From an uncultured Mordavella sp. (GTDB lineage: Bacteria > Bacillota > Clostridia > Lachnospirales > Lachnospiraceae), in the NCBI GenBank assembly GCA_902406105.1, contig CABPCP010000040.1, positions 1 through 25,994 on the forward strand: a stretch of DNA of 25,994 bases, given 5' to 3'. The position numbers and the translations under genes are program-made. Under the pieces are notes generated by a model. That model did no database searches. It had not been told where the DNA came from and saw nothing but the letters and a program-made list of their open reading frames with translations. The number at the start of each line of letters is the position of its first letter. Position 1 is the stretch's first letter. Below, in pieces: positions 6,746 through 14,415 of the stretch.

Positions 6746-8767
6746 ATGGATCGATTTGAAGAATTTACAAGTACATATCAGCTCCTGGAGAAGCTGGGAG
6801 AGGGCAGCGGGGGCGTTGTCTATCGGGCCTATCATAAAAGGCTTCAGAAGGAAGTGGTGCTCAAGCAGATCAAGAGCAAAGGGCTTTCGATGGCGGATAA
6901 GCGGCAGGAAGTGGATATCCTGAAGAATCTGAATCATATGTATCTGCCTCAGGTGCTGGATTTCCTGGTGTATGACGATGAAGTGTATACCGTTATGAGT
7001 TATATTCCGGGAAAATCTTTCCGACAGTTGATGAGAGAGCATGCTTCCTTTTCCCTGGGACAACTGACCCGGTGGGGGATGCAGATCTGCAGCGCCCTCA
7101 ATTATCTGCACAGCCAGAATCCGCCGGTGATCCATGGAGATATCAAACCGTCCAATATCATGCTGACACCGCAGGGAAATATCTGTCTGATCGATTTTAA
7201 TATTTCTTTTTATCTGGATGAGAACTCAATCCTTGGATATACAGACGGGTACACATCGCCGGAACAGTATATCATCGCTTTAGACAGTGAATCAGACCGG
7301 CCCATCGGCCGCTATTCTAAGGTGGACGAAAAAGCGGATATCTACAGTCTGGGAGCCACCCTCTATCACTTGGCCACAGGGAGGAAGCTTCAGAATTATC
7401 GGGATCGGATCGACCGGGAATATCTGGCGGAACGCACCAGCGAGGCATTTGCCCAGATCATTGAAAAAGCGGTGGAGATTGAGCCGGGGAAAAGATATCA
7501 GAGCGCCTTTGAGATGTTCCAGGCGTTTCAGAATGTGGGAAAGAAGGATTGGAGATACCAGGCGCTCCTGCGCAGGCAGACGGCTGTCCGGGCAGGACTT
7601 GTGGCGGCGATGGCTGGATTCATTGTGCTTGGCGGCTATGGGATCCATACGATCCAGGGAGAACGGACAGACGCCTACAATGAACTGGTGGCGGAACAGG
7701 AAGAATACCGGGAGAGCAGGGATTATGAGAAGCAGGAGGAAACCTTTGCGGAAGCGGTGGAGATCCTTCCCTCATCTCTGGAAAGCTACTATCAGAATGC
7801 CTGCGCCCTATATGAGCAGGAAGAATACCAGGATTGCATTTCTTTCGTAGAATACGATGTGGAGCAAAATGAGAAGCTGGATCTTCTGGCTCCCAGGATG
7901 GCGGACATTTATTATCTGGAAGCAGAAAGCCATATGGCTCTGGAAGAATACGAAGAGGCGGTCAGCACCTTTGAGAAGCTGTTCCAGATCGGCGGGTTTG
8001 ATCAGGAATATTACCGGGATTACGCCATTGCCCTGGCCTATGACCAGGAACCGGAGAAGGCCCAGGACGCCCTGGATGAAGCCATCGAACTTGGTCTGAA
8101 AGAAGATTCTGTCTATTATACCAGGGGCGAGATCAAGAAGTCTCAGCAGGAATTGGATCAGGCGCTGAATGATTTTAAGAGCTGTATCCAGATTTCAGAA
8201 GATAATGAACTAAAAGCCAGGGCCTATATTGTGATGAGTGATATTTACGAGGAACAAGGAAGGGACCAGGATCAAAGGGAGATCCTGCTGGAAGCGAGAG
8301 AGGCGCTTCCGATAGAGAACCAGATGATCTTGCTGCAGAGGCTGATCCAGGCAGACATGGATCTGGCGGAGCGAAGCGGGAATGACAGCTACCGGGAGGA
8401 AGCGGCCGTTCTTTTGAACCAGGTGATCGAGCAGGGATGGGATACTTACGAGACTTATAATAACCTGGTAATCCTCAGCGAAAAGCAGGGGCGCCTTCAG
8501 GAAGCGGAACAATATCTGAACCAGATGGCGCAGAAGTTTGGAGAAGATTATAATATTTATAAAAGGCTGGCGTTCCTGGAGATCGATAAACAGGAACAGA
8601 AAAGCAACAGCCAGAGGGATTACAGCGCGTTTGCCGGCTATTATCAGAAAGCAAATGAAATGTACCAGGAACAATTGGAAGGAAATGATACAGACGCAGA
8701 AATGCAGCTGCTGGATAATGTGTATCAGCAGGTGCTGGCAGGAGGGTGGTTATCATCATGGGATTAA
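6746..8767 (+). CDS. Membrane Ser/Thr protein kinase with C-terminal TPR region
   Basis: The protein has 673 residues. The kinase domain spans about 11-262: glycine loop LGEGSGGVV (17-25), catalytic Lys40 (VVLK), Glu55, catalytic loop HGDIKPSN (130-137), DFN (150-152) and SPE (171-173). The ATP- and metal-binding residues are present, so it is probably active. It is a non-RD type (HGD) with DFN instead of DFG. One membrane helix lies at about 283-301. The rest (about 310-670) is a TPR-like array of repeated helical units, placed outside by the predicted topology. There are no PASTA repeats, unlike PrkC/PknB. It probably phosphorylates the adjacent FHA/Thr-Thr proteins. The last codons overlap the next gene. 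The TPRs may bind outside parts of the zinc-ribbon proteins; this is inference. Confidence 0.92.
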   Translation: MDRFEEFTSTYQLLEKLGEGSGGVVYRAYHKRLQKEVVLKQIKSKGLSMADKRQEVDILKNLNHMYLPQVLDFLVYDDEVYTVMSYIPGKSFRQLMREHASFSLGQLTRWGMQICSALNYLHSQNPPVIHGDIKPSNIMLTPQGNICLIDFNISFYLDENSILGYTDGYTSPEQYIIALDSESDRPIGRYSKVDEKADIYSLGATLYHLATGRKLQNYRDRIDREYLAERTSEAFAQIIEKAVEIEPGKRYQSAFEMFQAFQNVGKKDWRYQALLRRQTAVRAGLVAAMAGFIVLGGYGIHTIQGERTDAYNELVAEQEEYRESRDYEKQEETFAEAVEILPSSLESYYQNACALYEQEEYQDCISFVEYDVEQNEKLDLLAPRMADIYYLEAESHMALEEYEEAVSTFEKLFQIGGFDQEYYRDYAIALAYDQEPEKAQDALDEAIELGLKEDSVYYTRGEIKKSQQELDQALNDFKSCIQISEDNELKARAYIVMSDIYEEQGRDQDQREILLEAREALPIENQMILLQRLIQADMDLAERSGNDSYREEAAVLLNQVIEQGWDTYETYNNLVILSEKQGRLQEAEQYLNQMAQKFGEDYNIYKRLAFLEIDKQEQKSNSQRDYSAFAGYYQKANEMYQEQLEGNDTDAEMQLLDNVYQQVLAGGWLSSWD

Positions 8768-8910
8768 CGGCAGGATGGATCTTTACGGGGATCAGTGTGA
8801 TTGGGATCATCGGCTGCGCGGCGGGACTGATCGCAACGATTAAAAGTTTTCCCAGACAGCGCAGAAGGCTTCTGGAAGAGATTGAGGACGAGCAGGAGGG
8901 AAGAAGATGA
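8758..8910 (+). CDS. 50-aa single-pass membrane protein
   Basis: This short gene starts at ATG 8758, 11 nt after GGAGGG (8741-8746), and ends at TGA 8908-8910. It overlaps the end of the kinase gene by 10 bp and shares ATGA with the next gene, which is typical of translational coupling. The product has a hydrophobic helix at about residues 5-27, beginning MGLTAGWIFTGISVIGIIG, and a basic/acidic tail PRQRRRLLEEIEDEQEGRR facing the cytoplasm. No family is recognised. Its position between the kinase and a multi-helix membrane protein suggests a small accessory subunit. Confidence 0.7.
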   Translation: MGLTAGWIFTGISVIGIIGCAAGLIATIKSFPRQRRRLLEEIEDEQEGRR

Positions 8911-9914
8911 AAAAGTATCTGAGATATGTGGCGGGGGGCCTGTTTGCCGCGGCCTTATTGATCCTGCTGTTTGCTCCGCTGATCGATGTGGCTGTGATGG
9001 AGCTTTCTCTGGCGGATGTGATGAAGCTGGGCAGTGGAATTGGAAGTTCCAACGCCTGGGGAGGATTTGAAGATGTGCTGAGAGAATATATGAAGCCCTA
9101 TTTCTTTGTGATCCTATTTTTGATCCTATTAGTGATCGCAAGCGTTCTGGGCTGTGTGCTGCTCAGCTGGAGAAGCGCCTATGTGGCGGCACTTGCGGGA
9201 GTGGCGGCGACCAATATTGTGACAGTCATCAGTGTGTGGACCCTTTATTCCAAGACCAAAGAACTGCGGCAGGGGTTAAGCTTCTTTGGAATGGAAGGGC
9301 TGATCCGCCTTCACAAGGGACCGATTATTTTGTGGTTTCTGCTTTGCGCCGGGATTCTTGCGATCAGTGTATGGGGGATCATACAGGCAGCTAAGATGCC
9401 GGAGCGGGAAAGAGTAAGGGATATCCTGCCAGAGAGCTTTAACGGCAGGAAGAATCCCTGGGAGGACCATCGAGATCTGACAGCTCAGGTGGGACGGGAA
9501 GATTATCTGAACCGGATCAATGAGCTGGAACAGGAGAAACAGCGCAGAGAAATGTTCCAGGAGATCGTTCATGAGAAGCAGGAAGAGAAACGGCAACAGG
9601 AGAGAATGGCGCATTTCCACGGAGCATTAAAAGGATTAGAGGGAATATATGATAAGAAAGTATATGCCCTGGAAGAAAAGCTGCCGGTTTATTTTGTGCG
9701 GGACGGGGAGCAAGTCTTCGTTTCTGAGAAAAAAGAAGAAGACACGCTGGCAGAAGTCTATTATATCAGTGAGTATGGAGAGTACTGCCTGACGCCAAAG
9801 AAGAGGCGGGCTTGTATTCTGGAAAGCGGCCAGCCTTTAGGCCCGGACCGGCATTATTATCTGAAGCGGGGGACACGGATCGGAGTAAACGGTCTGTCGT
9901 TTCTGCTGGCGTAG
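8907..9914 (+). CDS. Four-helix membrane protein with cytoplasmic coiled coil, unknown function
   Basis: The protein has 335 residues and starts at ATG 8907, overlapping the previous stop (ATGA), with GGAGGGAAGA upstream. Hydrophobic helices lie at about 8-28, 65-87, 91-113 and 138-161. A charged coiled coil follows (about 190-240, rich in Glu, Gln, Arg and Lys). The C-terminal domain (about 250-335) is beta-rich and ends RGTRIGVNGLSFLLA, which faintly recalls an FHA-like fold but lacks a clear GR/SxxH/NG set. With four helices and an inside N-terminus, the coiled coil and C-terminal domain should be cytoplasmic. No family is recognised. A scaffold linking the kinase and zinc-ribbon proteins at the membrane is possible. 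Confidence 0.75.
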   Translation: MKKYLRYVAGGLFAAALLILLFAPLIDVAVMELSLADVMKLGSGIGSSNAWGGFEDVLREYMKPYFFVILFLILLVIASVLGCVLLSWRSAYVAALAGVAATNIVTVISVWTLYSKTKELRQGLSFFGMEGLIRLHKGPIILWFLLCAGILAISVWGIIQAAKMPERERVRDILPESFNGRKNPWEDHRDLTAQVGREDYLNRINELEQEKQRREMFQEIVHEKQEEKRQQERMAHFHGALKGLEGIYDKKVYALEEKLPVYFVRDGEQVFVSEKKEEDTLAEVYYISEYGEYCLTPKKRRACILESGQPLGPDRHYYLKRGTRIGVNGLSFLLA

Positions 9915-9927
9915 CAAGGAGGGAAAA

Positions 9928-11550
9928 ATGCGGTGCAGTCATTGTAATATGGACAATCCGCCGGGATCCAGATTCTGTGGGAACTGCGGACGGCCCCTTA
10001 AGGCAGACGGGGATCAGGCGCTCAGAGAGAGCGGCCGGGCGGAAGAAAAGGGCCATAGAAAAGGTCCTGGGAAAGGAGTCTGGATCGGGGCCATATGTAT
10101 CATTTTGGTCATTGCGGCAGCGGCGGTGGGATTTCTGATCTTTGGCTCAGGGAAGAACGCGAAAGAGATGGATCAGCTGCTGGCCAAAGGAGATCAATAT
10201 CTGGAAGAGCTGGATTATGAGGAAGCGGAAGCTCAGTATCTGGAAGCGATCGCGGTGGATCCAAAGGAAGAAGAGCCTTATTTGAAGCTGGCAGAACTCT
10301 ATACAAAGCAGAATCAGCCTGGAAAGGCGGCCAAAATCCTGGAAGAGGGAAAGAAGAATACGGAAAGTGAAGCAATCACAGAGCGGTATACGCTATATTC
10401 CTATGTGGATCAGGCGCTGATCCCCAAGATCGGAGCGTGCCGGGAAGGGGAATATATCTGTGGATATAAGCATGTTAATGGATTTGCGGGAGTGGACGGC
10501 GTCCATGATCAGAAAGGTGTCCTGACTTCCAGGATCAGGGATTTTGACGGGGACGGCGAAGAAGAACTGCTGGTGCTGGTACTGGATAATGAGGCCGATC
10601 TGGATGAGACGTCTCTTGGTTATGTGTCAGAAGGCGAGAAGGTTAATCAAATGCTTCTTCAAATGTATGAACTGGAAGAAGAAGAGGTGATCTTGAAGGA
10701 TGAATACCAAGGGTTATGCCCCGTGCTGGGATATGGAGATGAAGAATCATCCGGCGTTTTCCTGAAGGAGAAAGATGGCAGGCTATATATTTGCGGAAGT
10801 CTCCACCAGATGATGCGAGTCAGTTATTCCGGCGGGAACGCCGTGCAGCTATTCGTACTGATCTATGACGGAGAAGAATTTGTGTTCCAAGCGGGACAGC
10901 GGGAAGTGACGGTAGGCACAGATTTTGAAGGAGAACGGGAGAGCGCCATGGAGACAGCTGACTTTCTGAAGGAAATCGGACTGCCCAAGGAGGCGGCTCA
11001 GATACGGGAGTCCTATATAGAGAAATTTGATTTTGCAGATGAAATGGATGATGTACTGCTTCGGATCACAGGAGAGGAAGATGGAAACAGCGATAGAGAC
11101 GCCTTCTGGGATTCGGGCGGAAGAAATCTGGAATATCTTGGAAATGTAGTGATCCGCCTGCGGATGACATGGGAAGAAGGAGAATCTGCGGCCAGCCAGG
11201 AGAAAGCGGCAGAAACAGCAGGGCAGGCGCCGGAGATTTATGAAGAAGGAACGGTGGAGATGACGGGAACTGTTGAGGAGGTGGAATTCTCCCATCCCAA
11301 TGGTTCTGCCTTGACAGCCATGGTTTTAAAGTTGGATGAGCCGGCGGATCTTAAGATCACTCATGATGGAGGGCCCATGGTTTATGAAGACTGTGAGCAG
11401 ATCCAGCTTGGAAGCGGTGAGGGGATCGATCCCTCCTGGAGAGGAAAGCGGGTGAAGGTGACTGGAGAACTTCGAGAAAGCCCCCTGACAGCCTATTATC
11501 TAGATACCTACGTGATCTGGGATCCTGTTTTGGAAGAAATCAGTGAATAG
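9928..11550 (+). CDS. Zinc-ribbon membrane protein with TPR and DxDxDG-containing outside domain
   Basis: The protein has 540 residues and starts at ATG 9928 behind AAGGAGG. The zinc ribbon is at 3-20 (CSHC, CGNC), followed by a basic linker, one membrane helix (about 50-73) and a TPR pair (about 83-145). The TPR pair closely resembles that of the 1824 protein (QYLEELDYEEAEAQYLEAI here, KYLEDLDYENAEEAYLKAI there). An outside domain with DFDGDGEEELLVL at about 205-217 looks like a calcium-binding or FG-GAP-like loop. The last 120 residues (about 420-540) contain TGTVEEVEF and WRGKRVKVTGEL strands that suggest an OB-like fold. The duplication with 1824 indicates the zinc-ribbon proteins arose partly by gene duplication and domain swapping. 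Confidence 0.85.
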   Translation: MRCSHCNMDNPPGSRFCGNCGRPLKADGDQALRESGRAEEKGHRKGPGKGVWIGAICIILVIAAAAVGFLIFGSGKNAKEMDQLLAKGDQYLEELDYEEAEAQYLEAIAVDPKEEEPYLKLAELYTKQNQPGKAAKILEEGKKNTESEAITERYTLYSYVDQALIPKIGACREGEYICGYKHVNGFAGVDGVHDQKGVLTSRIRDFDGDGEEELLVLVLDNEADLDETSLGYVSEGEKVNQMLLQMYELEEEEVILKDEYQGLCPVLGYGDEESSGVFLKEKDGRLYICGSLHQMMRVSYSGGNAVQLFVLIYDGEEFVFQAGQREVTVGTDFEGERESAMETADFLKEIGLPKEAAQIRESYIEKFDFADEMDDVLLRITGEEDGNSDRDAFWDSGGRNLEYLGNVVIRLRMTWEEGESAASQEKAAETAGQAPEIYEEGTVEMTGTVEEVEFSHPNGSALTAMVLKLDEPADLKITHDGGPMVYEDCEQIQLGSGEGIDPSWRGKRVKVTGELRESPLTAYYLDTYVIWDPVLEEISE

Positions 11551-11568
11551 AGGAAGGAGAGGTCAGAA

Positions 11569-11898
11569 ATGGAAAATCGCGATGAAACAGTATTTGTCAA
11601 TTACGAGAAGCTGGGACAGGGGCAAAATCTGACGTCTGCTGAAGGTAAGAGAACAGAAAGCAGGCCAAAGGAAGGCAGAAAGCCGGCAGACCAACTGGAA
11701 CAGGCTTATCGGGATCTGGGGAAGGCATACTATGAAGGCGGGTTCGAGGATCCGCTTCCGCAGCTTCTGCCCTTGTTTGATAAGATCACCAGACTGAAAA
11801 AGGAAGAGGAGCGGCAGAAAGGGCTTTGCCCCGGATGTGGGAATCCGGTAGAGAAAAACGCGGTGTTCTGTGGAAAATGCGGATACCGGCTGAAGTAA
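11569..11898 (+). CDS. Small cytoplasmic protein with C-terminal zinc ribbon
   Basis: The protein has 109 residues and starts at ATG 11569 behind AGGAAGGAGAGG. It has no membrane helix. The N-terminus reads MENRDETVFVNYEKLGQG; the DETVF segment resembles the Thr-x-Phe/Leu motifs that bind FHA domains when phosphorylated. A helical middle part (about 40-82) leads to a C-terminal zinc ribbon (CPGC, CGKC, about 86-105). It could be a soluble adaptor that contacts the zinc-ribbon membrane proteins and is recognised by an FHA domain after phosphorylation. This role is inference from motif and context; no family is recognised. Confidence 0.75.
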   Translation: MENRDETVFVNYEKLGQGQNLTSAEGKRTESRPKEGRKPADQLEQAYRDLGKAYYEGGFEDPLPQLLPLFDKITRLKKEEERQKGLCPGCGNPVEKNAVFCGKCGYRLK

Positions 11899-11935
11899 AC
11901 CTTTTGAAAAAATAGAAAACCAGGAGGAAAAAGGA

Positions 11936-12799
11936 ATGAGATGTCCAAATTGTGGTTATGAAAACGAACATGGCTCCCAGTTCTGCGGAAATTGCGGGGC
12001 GGCGCTTCCGCCGTCAGGGCCGGCCGGCCAGGATCCGATGGAAATGAGGCCGGAGGGACAGAAAGGCAGGAAGAAGCCGAAAACAGCGCTGATCATTATC
12101 ATAGCGGTCATAGCGGCGGCACTGCTGGCCGGTGTGATCGGATTTGCGGTCTATCACCAGTTTGCGGAGCGCAGAAGGCAGGAAGAGATCCAGGAAGAGC
12201 AAAGAGAAGCGGAGCAAGAGCGCCAGGAAGAAGAACAGGAAGCCAAGGAGGAACAAGAAGAGCAGGAGATGGAGCAGACGGCTCCGCCGCAGGAAGAGGA
12301 GGACGGCATCTGGACAGCCTATTCTTCATCGGCTCCGGCCAGCCTGGGAGAGAGCTATAAGCTTCCGGTCAGCCAGGCCACAGCCACTTCTGTGATCGAT
12401 CAGGAAGGGCATGACAACAGCGCGGCCATGGTGCTGGACGGGAAAGACGAGACTTCCTGGCAGGAAGGTGTAGATGGACCGGGAATTGGAGAGAGACTTA
12501 CCTTCTCTTTGGATCGGACATATGAGATCGAGTATCTGTCATTCAAGCTGGGAAATTGGCGCTCTGATGAGTTTTACTATGAAAATCACCGGCCTATGAC
12601 GCTGAAAGTCGTCATAGGAGGGCAGGAGACACTGGTGGATTTCGCGGATGAGAAGACGGAGCAATGGGTGAAAGTAGACGGAGACTGTGAGGCTTCAGAG
12701 ATCCAGATCGAGATTGTGGATGTCTATCAAGGGACCAGCAGCGTTTGGGACGATACCTGTATCGCGGAGATCGGGATCTACGGAGAGGATGCGGATTAA
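11936..12799 (+). CDS. Zinc-ribbon membrane protein with discoidin/NADase-type glycan-binding-like domain
   Basis: The protein has 287 residues and starts at ATG 11936 behind AGGAGGAAAAAGGA. The zinc ribbon is at 3-20 (CPNC, CGNC), a basic patch precedes one membrane helix (about 50-73), and a Gln/Glu-rich coiled coil covers about 78-115. The outside domain (about 145-285) contains AMVLDGKDETSWQEG, GIGERLTFSL and IEYLSFKLGNW, the pattern of F5/8 type C (discoidin)-like domains. It is closest to the NADase-type glycan-binding domain often found in Firmicutes zinc-ribbon membrane proteins. It likely binds a surface glycan, but the ligand is unknown. The next gene starts directly after its stop codon, so the two are co-transcribed. 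Confidence 0.85.
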   Translation: MRCPNCGYENEHGSQFCGNCGAALPPSGPAGQDPMEMRPEGQKGRKKPKTALIIIIAVIAAALLAGVIGFAVYHQFAERRRQEEIQEEQREAEQERQEEEQEAKEEQEEQEMEQTAPPQEEEDGIWTAYSSSAPASLGESYKLPVSQATATSVIDQEGHDNSAAMVLDGKDETSWQEGVDGPGIGERLTFSLDRTYEIEYLSFKLGNWRSDEFYYENHRPMTLKVVIGGQETLVDFADEKTEQWVKVDGDCEASEIQIEIVDVYQGTSSVWDDTCIAEIGIYGEDAD

Positions 12800-13639
12800 A
12801 TGAAGAGCTTCAGAAAGAAAGGGAATCTTTGGATAAGGGCAGGCATAGGGTGTCTTGCCCTTTCCTTGATGGCTGGTATTGCCGGCTGCGGCCAGTTGGG
12901 CGTAAAGTTTGAGAAACAGGAAGATATATCCCGGAAAACCAAGAAAGAGCAGAGCGGACTTCCGGTCCAACTGGAAACAGTGGAAAACTTAAAGGCGGGA
13001 GAGGTCGTACCCGCCGATTGGCTGGATTTTGAACACCTGGAACAGTATTTTCAGGTGCTTGAGATCAGCGAAGCTGTATATCAGGAAATGAATGGGCAAT
13101 CCTATGTAGCAAATGACCATATTCAGATCGAGGATCTGCGGTATTTGAAGGTGCTCCATTACAACTATGATCATGAGATCCAGGTGGGAGAACTGGTGGT
13201 CAATCGGGCGATCGCGGAAGACGTGAAAAATGTTTTCTACGAATTGTTTCAGGAAGAGTATGAAATCTCATCCATGTATCTGATCGATAAATACTGGACG
13301 GGAAACGGCGTGGATTCAGACACAAATTCGATCGAACACAATAATACGTCCGCGTTTAACTACCGGGTGGTTCCGGGAACGGATCATTTGTCCAATCATG
13401 CGGAAGGGTATGCCATCGATATCAATCCCATAGAGAATCCCTACGTGCAGTACACAGCAGACGGGGAATTTGCAAAATATTATCAGGATATGGAGAAATA
13501 TCTGGATCGGGATTCAGGGAAACCTCACATGATCACACATGAAGACGCTGCATACAAGGTGTTTACAAAGTATAGCTTCACTTGGGGAGGAGACTGGGTA
13601 AATACAAAAGATTATCAGCATTTTGAGAAAAGACCCTGA
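12800..13639 (+). CDS. Lipoprotein M15-family peptidase (VanY-like D,D-carboxypeptidase)
   Basis: The protein has 279 residues. The N-terminus has a basic start, a hydrophobic stretch and a lipobox IAGC with the lipidated Cys at residue 30. The peptidase motifs are SNHAEGYAID (His200 and Asp207 as zinc ligands) and WGGDWVNTKDYQHFE (His274), matching M15/VanY-type metallopeptidases that trim peptidoglycan stem peptides. It is therefore a membrane-anchored enzyme acting on the cell wall. ATG 12800 abuts the stop of the preceding gene, so it belongs to the zinc-ribbon/kinase operon and is the only clear envelope enzyme there. It may be the effector of the signalling system. Substrate specificity (D,D or L,D) cannot be told from the sequence. 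Confidence 0.88.
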   Translation: MKSFRKKGNLWIRAGIGCLALSLMAGIAGCGQLGVKFEKQEDISRKTKKEQSGLPVQLETVENLKAGEVVPADWLDFEHLEQYFQVLEISEAVYQEMNGQSYVANDHIQIEDLRYLKVLHYNYDHEIQVGELVVNRAIAEDVKNVFYELFQEEYEISSMYLIDKYWTGNGVDSDTNSIEHNNTSAFNYRVVPGTDHLSNHAEGYAIDINPIENPYVQYTADGEFAKYYQDMEKYLDRDSGKPHMITHEDAAYKVFTKYSFTWGGDWVNTKDYQHFEKRP

Positions 13640-13736
13640 TAATCAACAAGGAATTTCCAATGGCGCTCTGGTATTGATAGCCGGCATATGATAAAATCAT
13701 AGCAGCATAAGGAGAAAGAATAAGGAGGAAGATAAA

Positions 13737-14246
13737 ATGGGATTTCGAGAGATAGATATCCAGAGTTTACAGTTCAATCCATTTGATAAGATCAGCAAAC
13801 AGTGGATGCTGGTGACAGCCGGGGATGAGGAAGGATCCAATACCATGACGGCAAGCTGGGGAGGTGTTGGGATCATGTGGGGGAAACCGGTAGCGACAGC
13901 TTACATCCGTCCCCAGAGGTACACAAGAGAGTTTGTGGAGAAGTCCGATCGCTTCACGCTGGCGTTTCTGCCGGAGGAATACCGGGAGGCGCTGAAGATC
14001 TGCGGCAGCGTATCGGGAAGAGACGTGGAAAATAAGTGGGAATCAGCGGGACTGCATCCTTGCTGCATAGAAGGGACGGCCCTGCCCCAGGAGGCTGAGC
14101 TGGCGTTTGTGTGCAGAAAGCTGTATGTCCAGGAGATGAAGCCGGAATGTTTCACCGACAGCGAGTGCGATATTAAGTGGTATCCGCAGAAGGACTATCA
14201 TATCATGTATATGGCGGAGATTGAGAAAGTTTTGGTGAAGGAATAG
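13737..14246 (+). CDS. Flavin reductase-like FMN-binding protein
   Basis: The protein has 169 residues and starts at ATG 13737 behind AAGGAGG. It matches the flavin reductase-like (split-barrel, FMN-binding) family in length and motifs: NTMTASWGGVGIMWGKPVATAYIRP with the YTREFVEKSDRFTLAF segment that follows. Such proteins bind FMN and reduce or carry flavin; many Clostridia members have no assigned substrate. It follows the operon by about 97 bp with no clear terminator between, so read-through is possible. A strong terminator follows it. Confidence 0.88.
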   Translation: MGFREIDIQSLQFNPFDKISKQWMLVTAGDEEGSNTMTASWGGVGIMWGKPVATAYIRPQRYTREFVEKSDRFTLAFLPEEYREALKICGSVSGRDVENKWESAGLHPCCIEGTALPQEAELAFVCRKLYVQEMKPECFTDSECDIKWYPQKDYHIMYMAEIEKVLVKE

Positions 14247-14275
14247 GCAGATGCCCTGACGGGATCGAAACGGTG

Positions 14276-14343
14276 AACTCCTTTCTGAGTAAGCGTATAT
14301 TACGTGAAAACCGCTTACTTTAGGAAGGAGTTTTTTATTTTTG
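14276..14343 (+). terminator. Intrinsic terminator after flavin reductase gene
   Basis: A long imperfect stem pairs aactcctttctgagtaagcg (14276-14295) with the segment ending aaggaaggagtt (to 14332) around an AT-rich loop. It is followed by a T-rich tract (TTTTTTATTTTT). It separates the flavin reductase gene from the sigma factor gene. Confidence 0.85.
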
Positions 14344-14415
14344 ATAGAAATGCCGGCCGGTTATACGAAGTAAAAGACAAAGGAGAGCGTTTTCCTTAAC
14401 AGGGGGAAGAAAAGA

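Noticed and set aside
3898..8767. Type VII secretion locus suggested by FHA domains and a kinase
   Set aside because: No FtsK/SpoIIIE-type EssC ATPase, WXG100 protein or other Esx component is present in the window.
13640..13736. Promoter ahead of the flavin reductase gene
   Set aside because: TATGAT and TAAAAT -10-like sequences are present near 13687-13697, but no acceptable -35 at proper spacing, so I do not call it.
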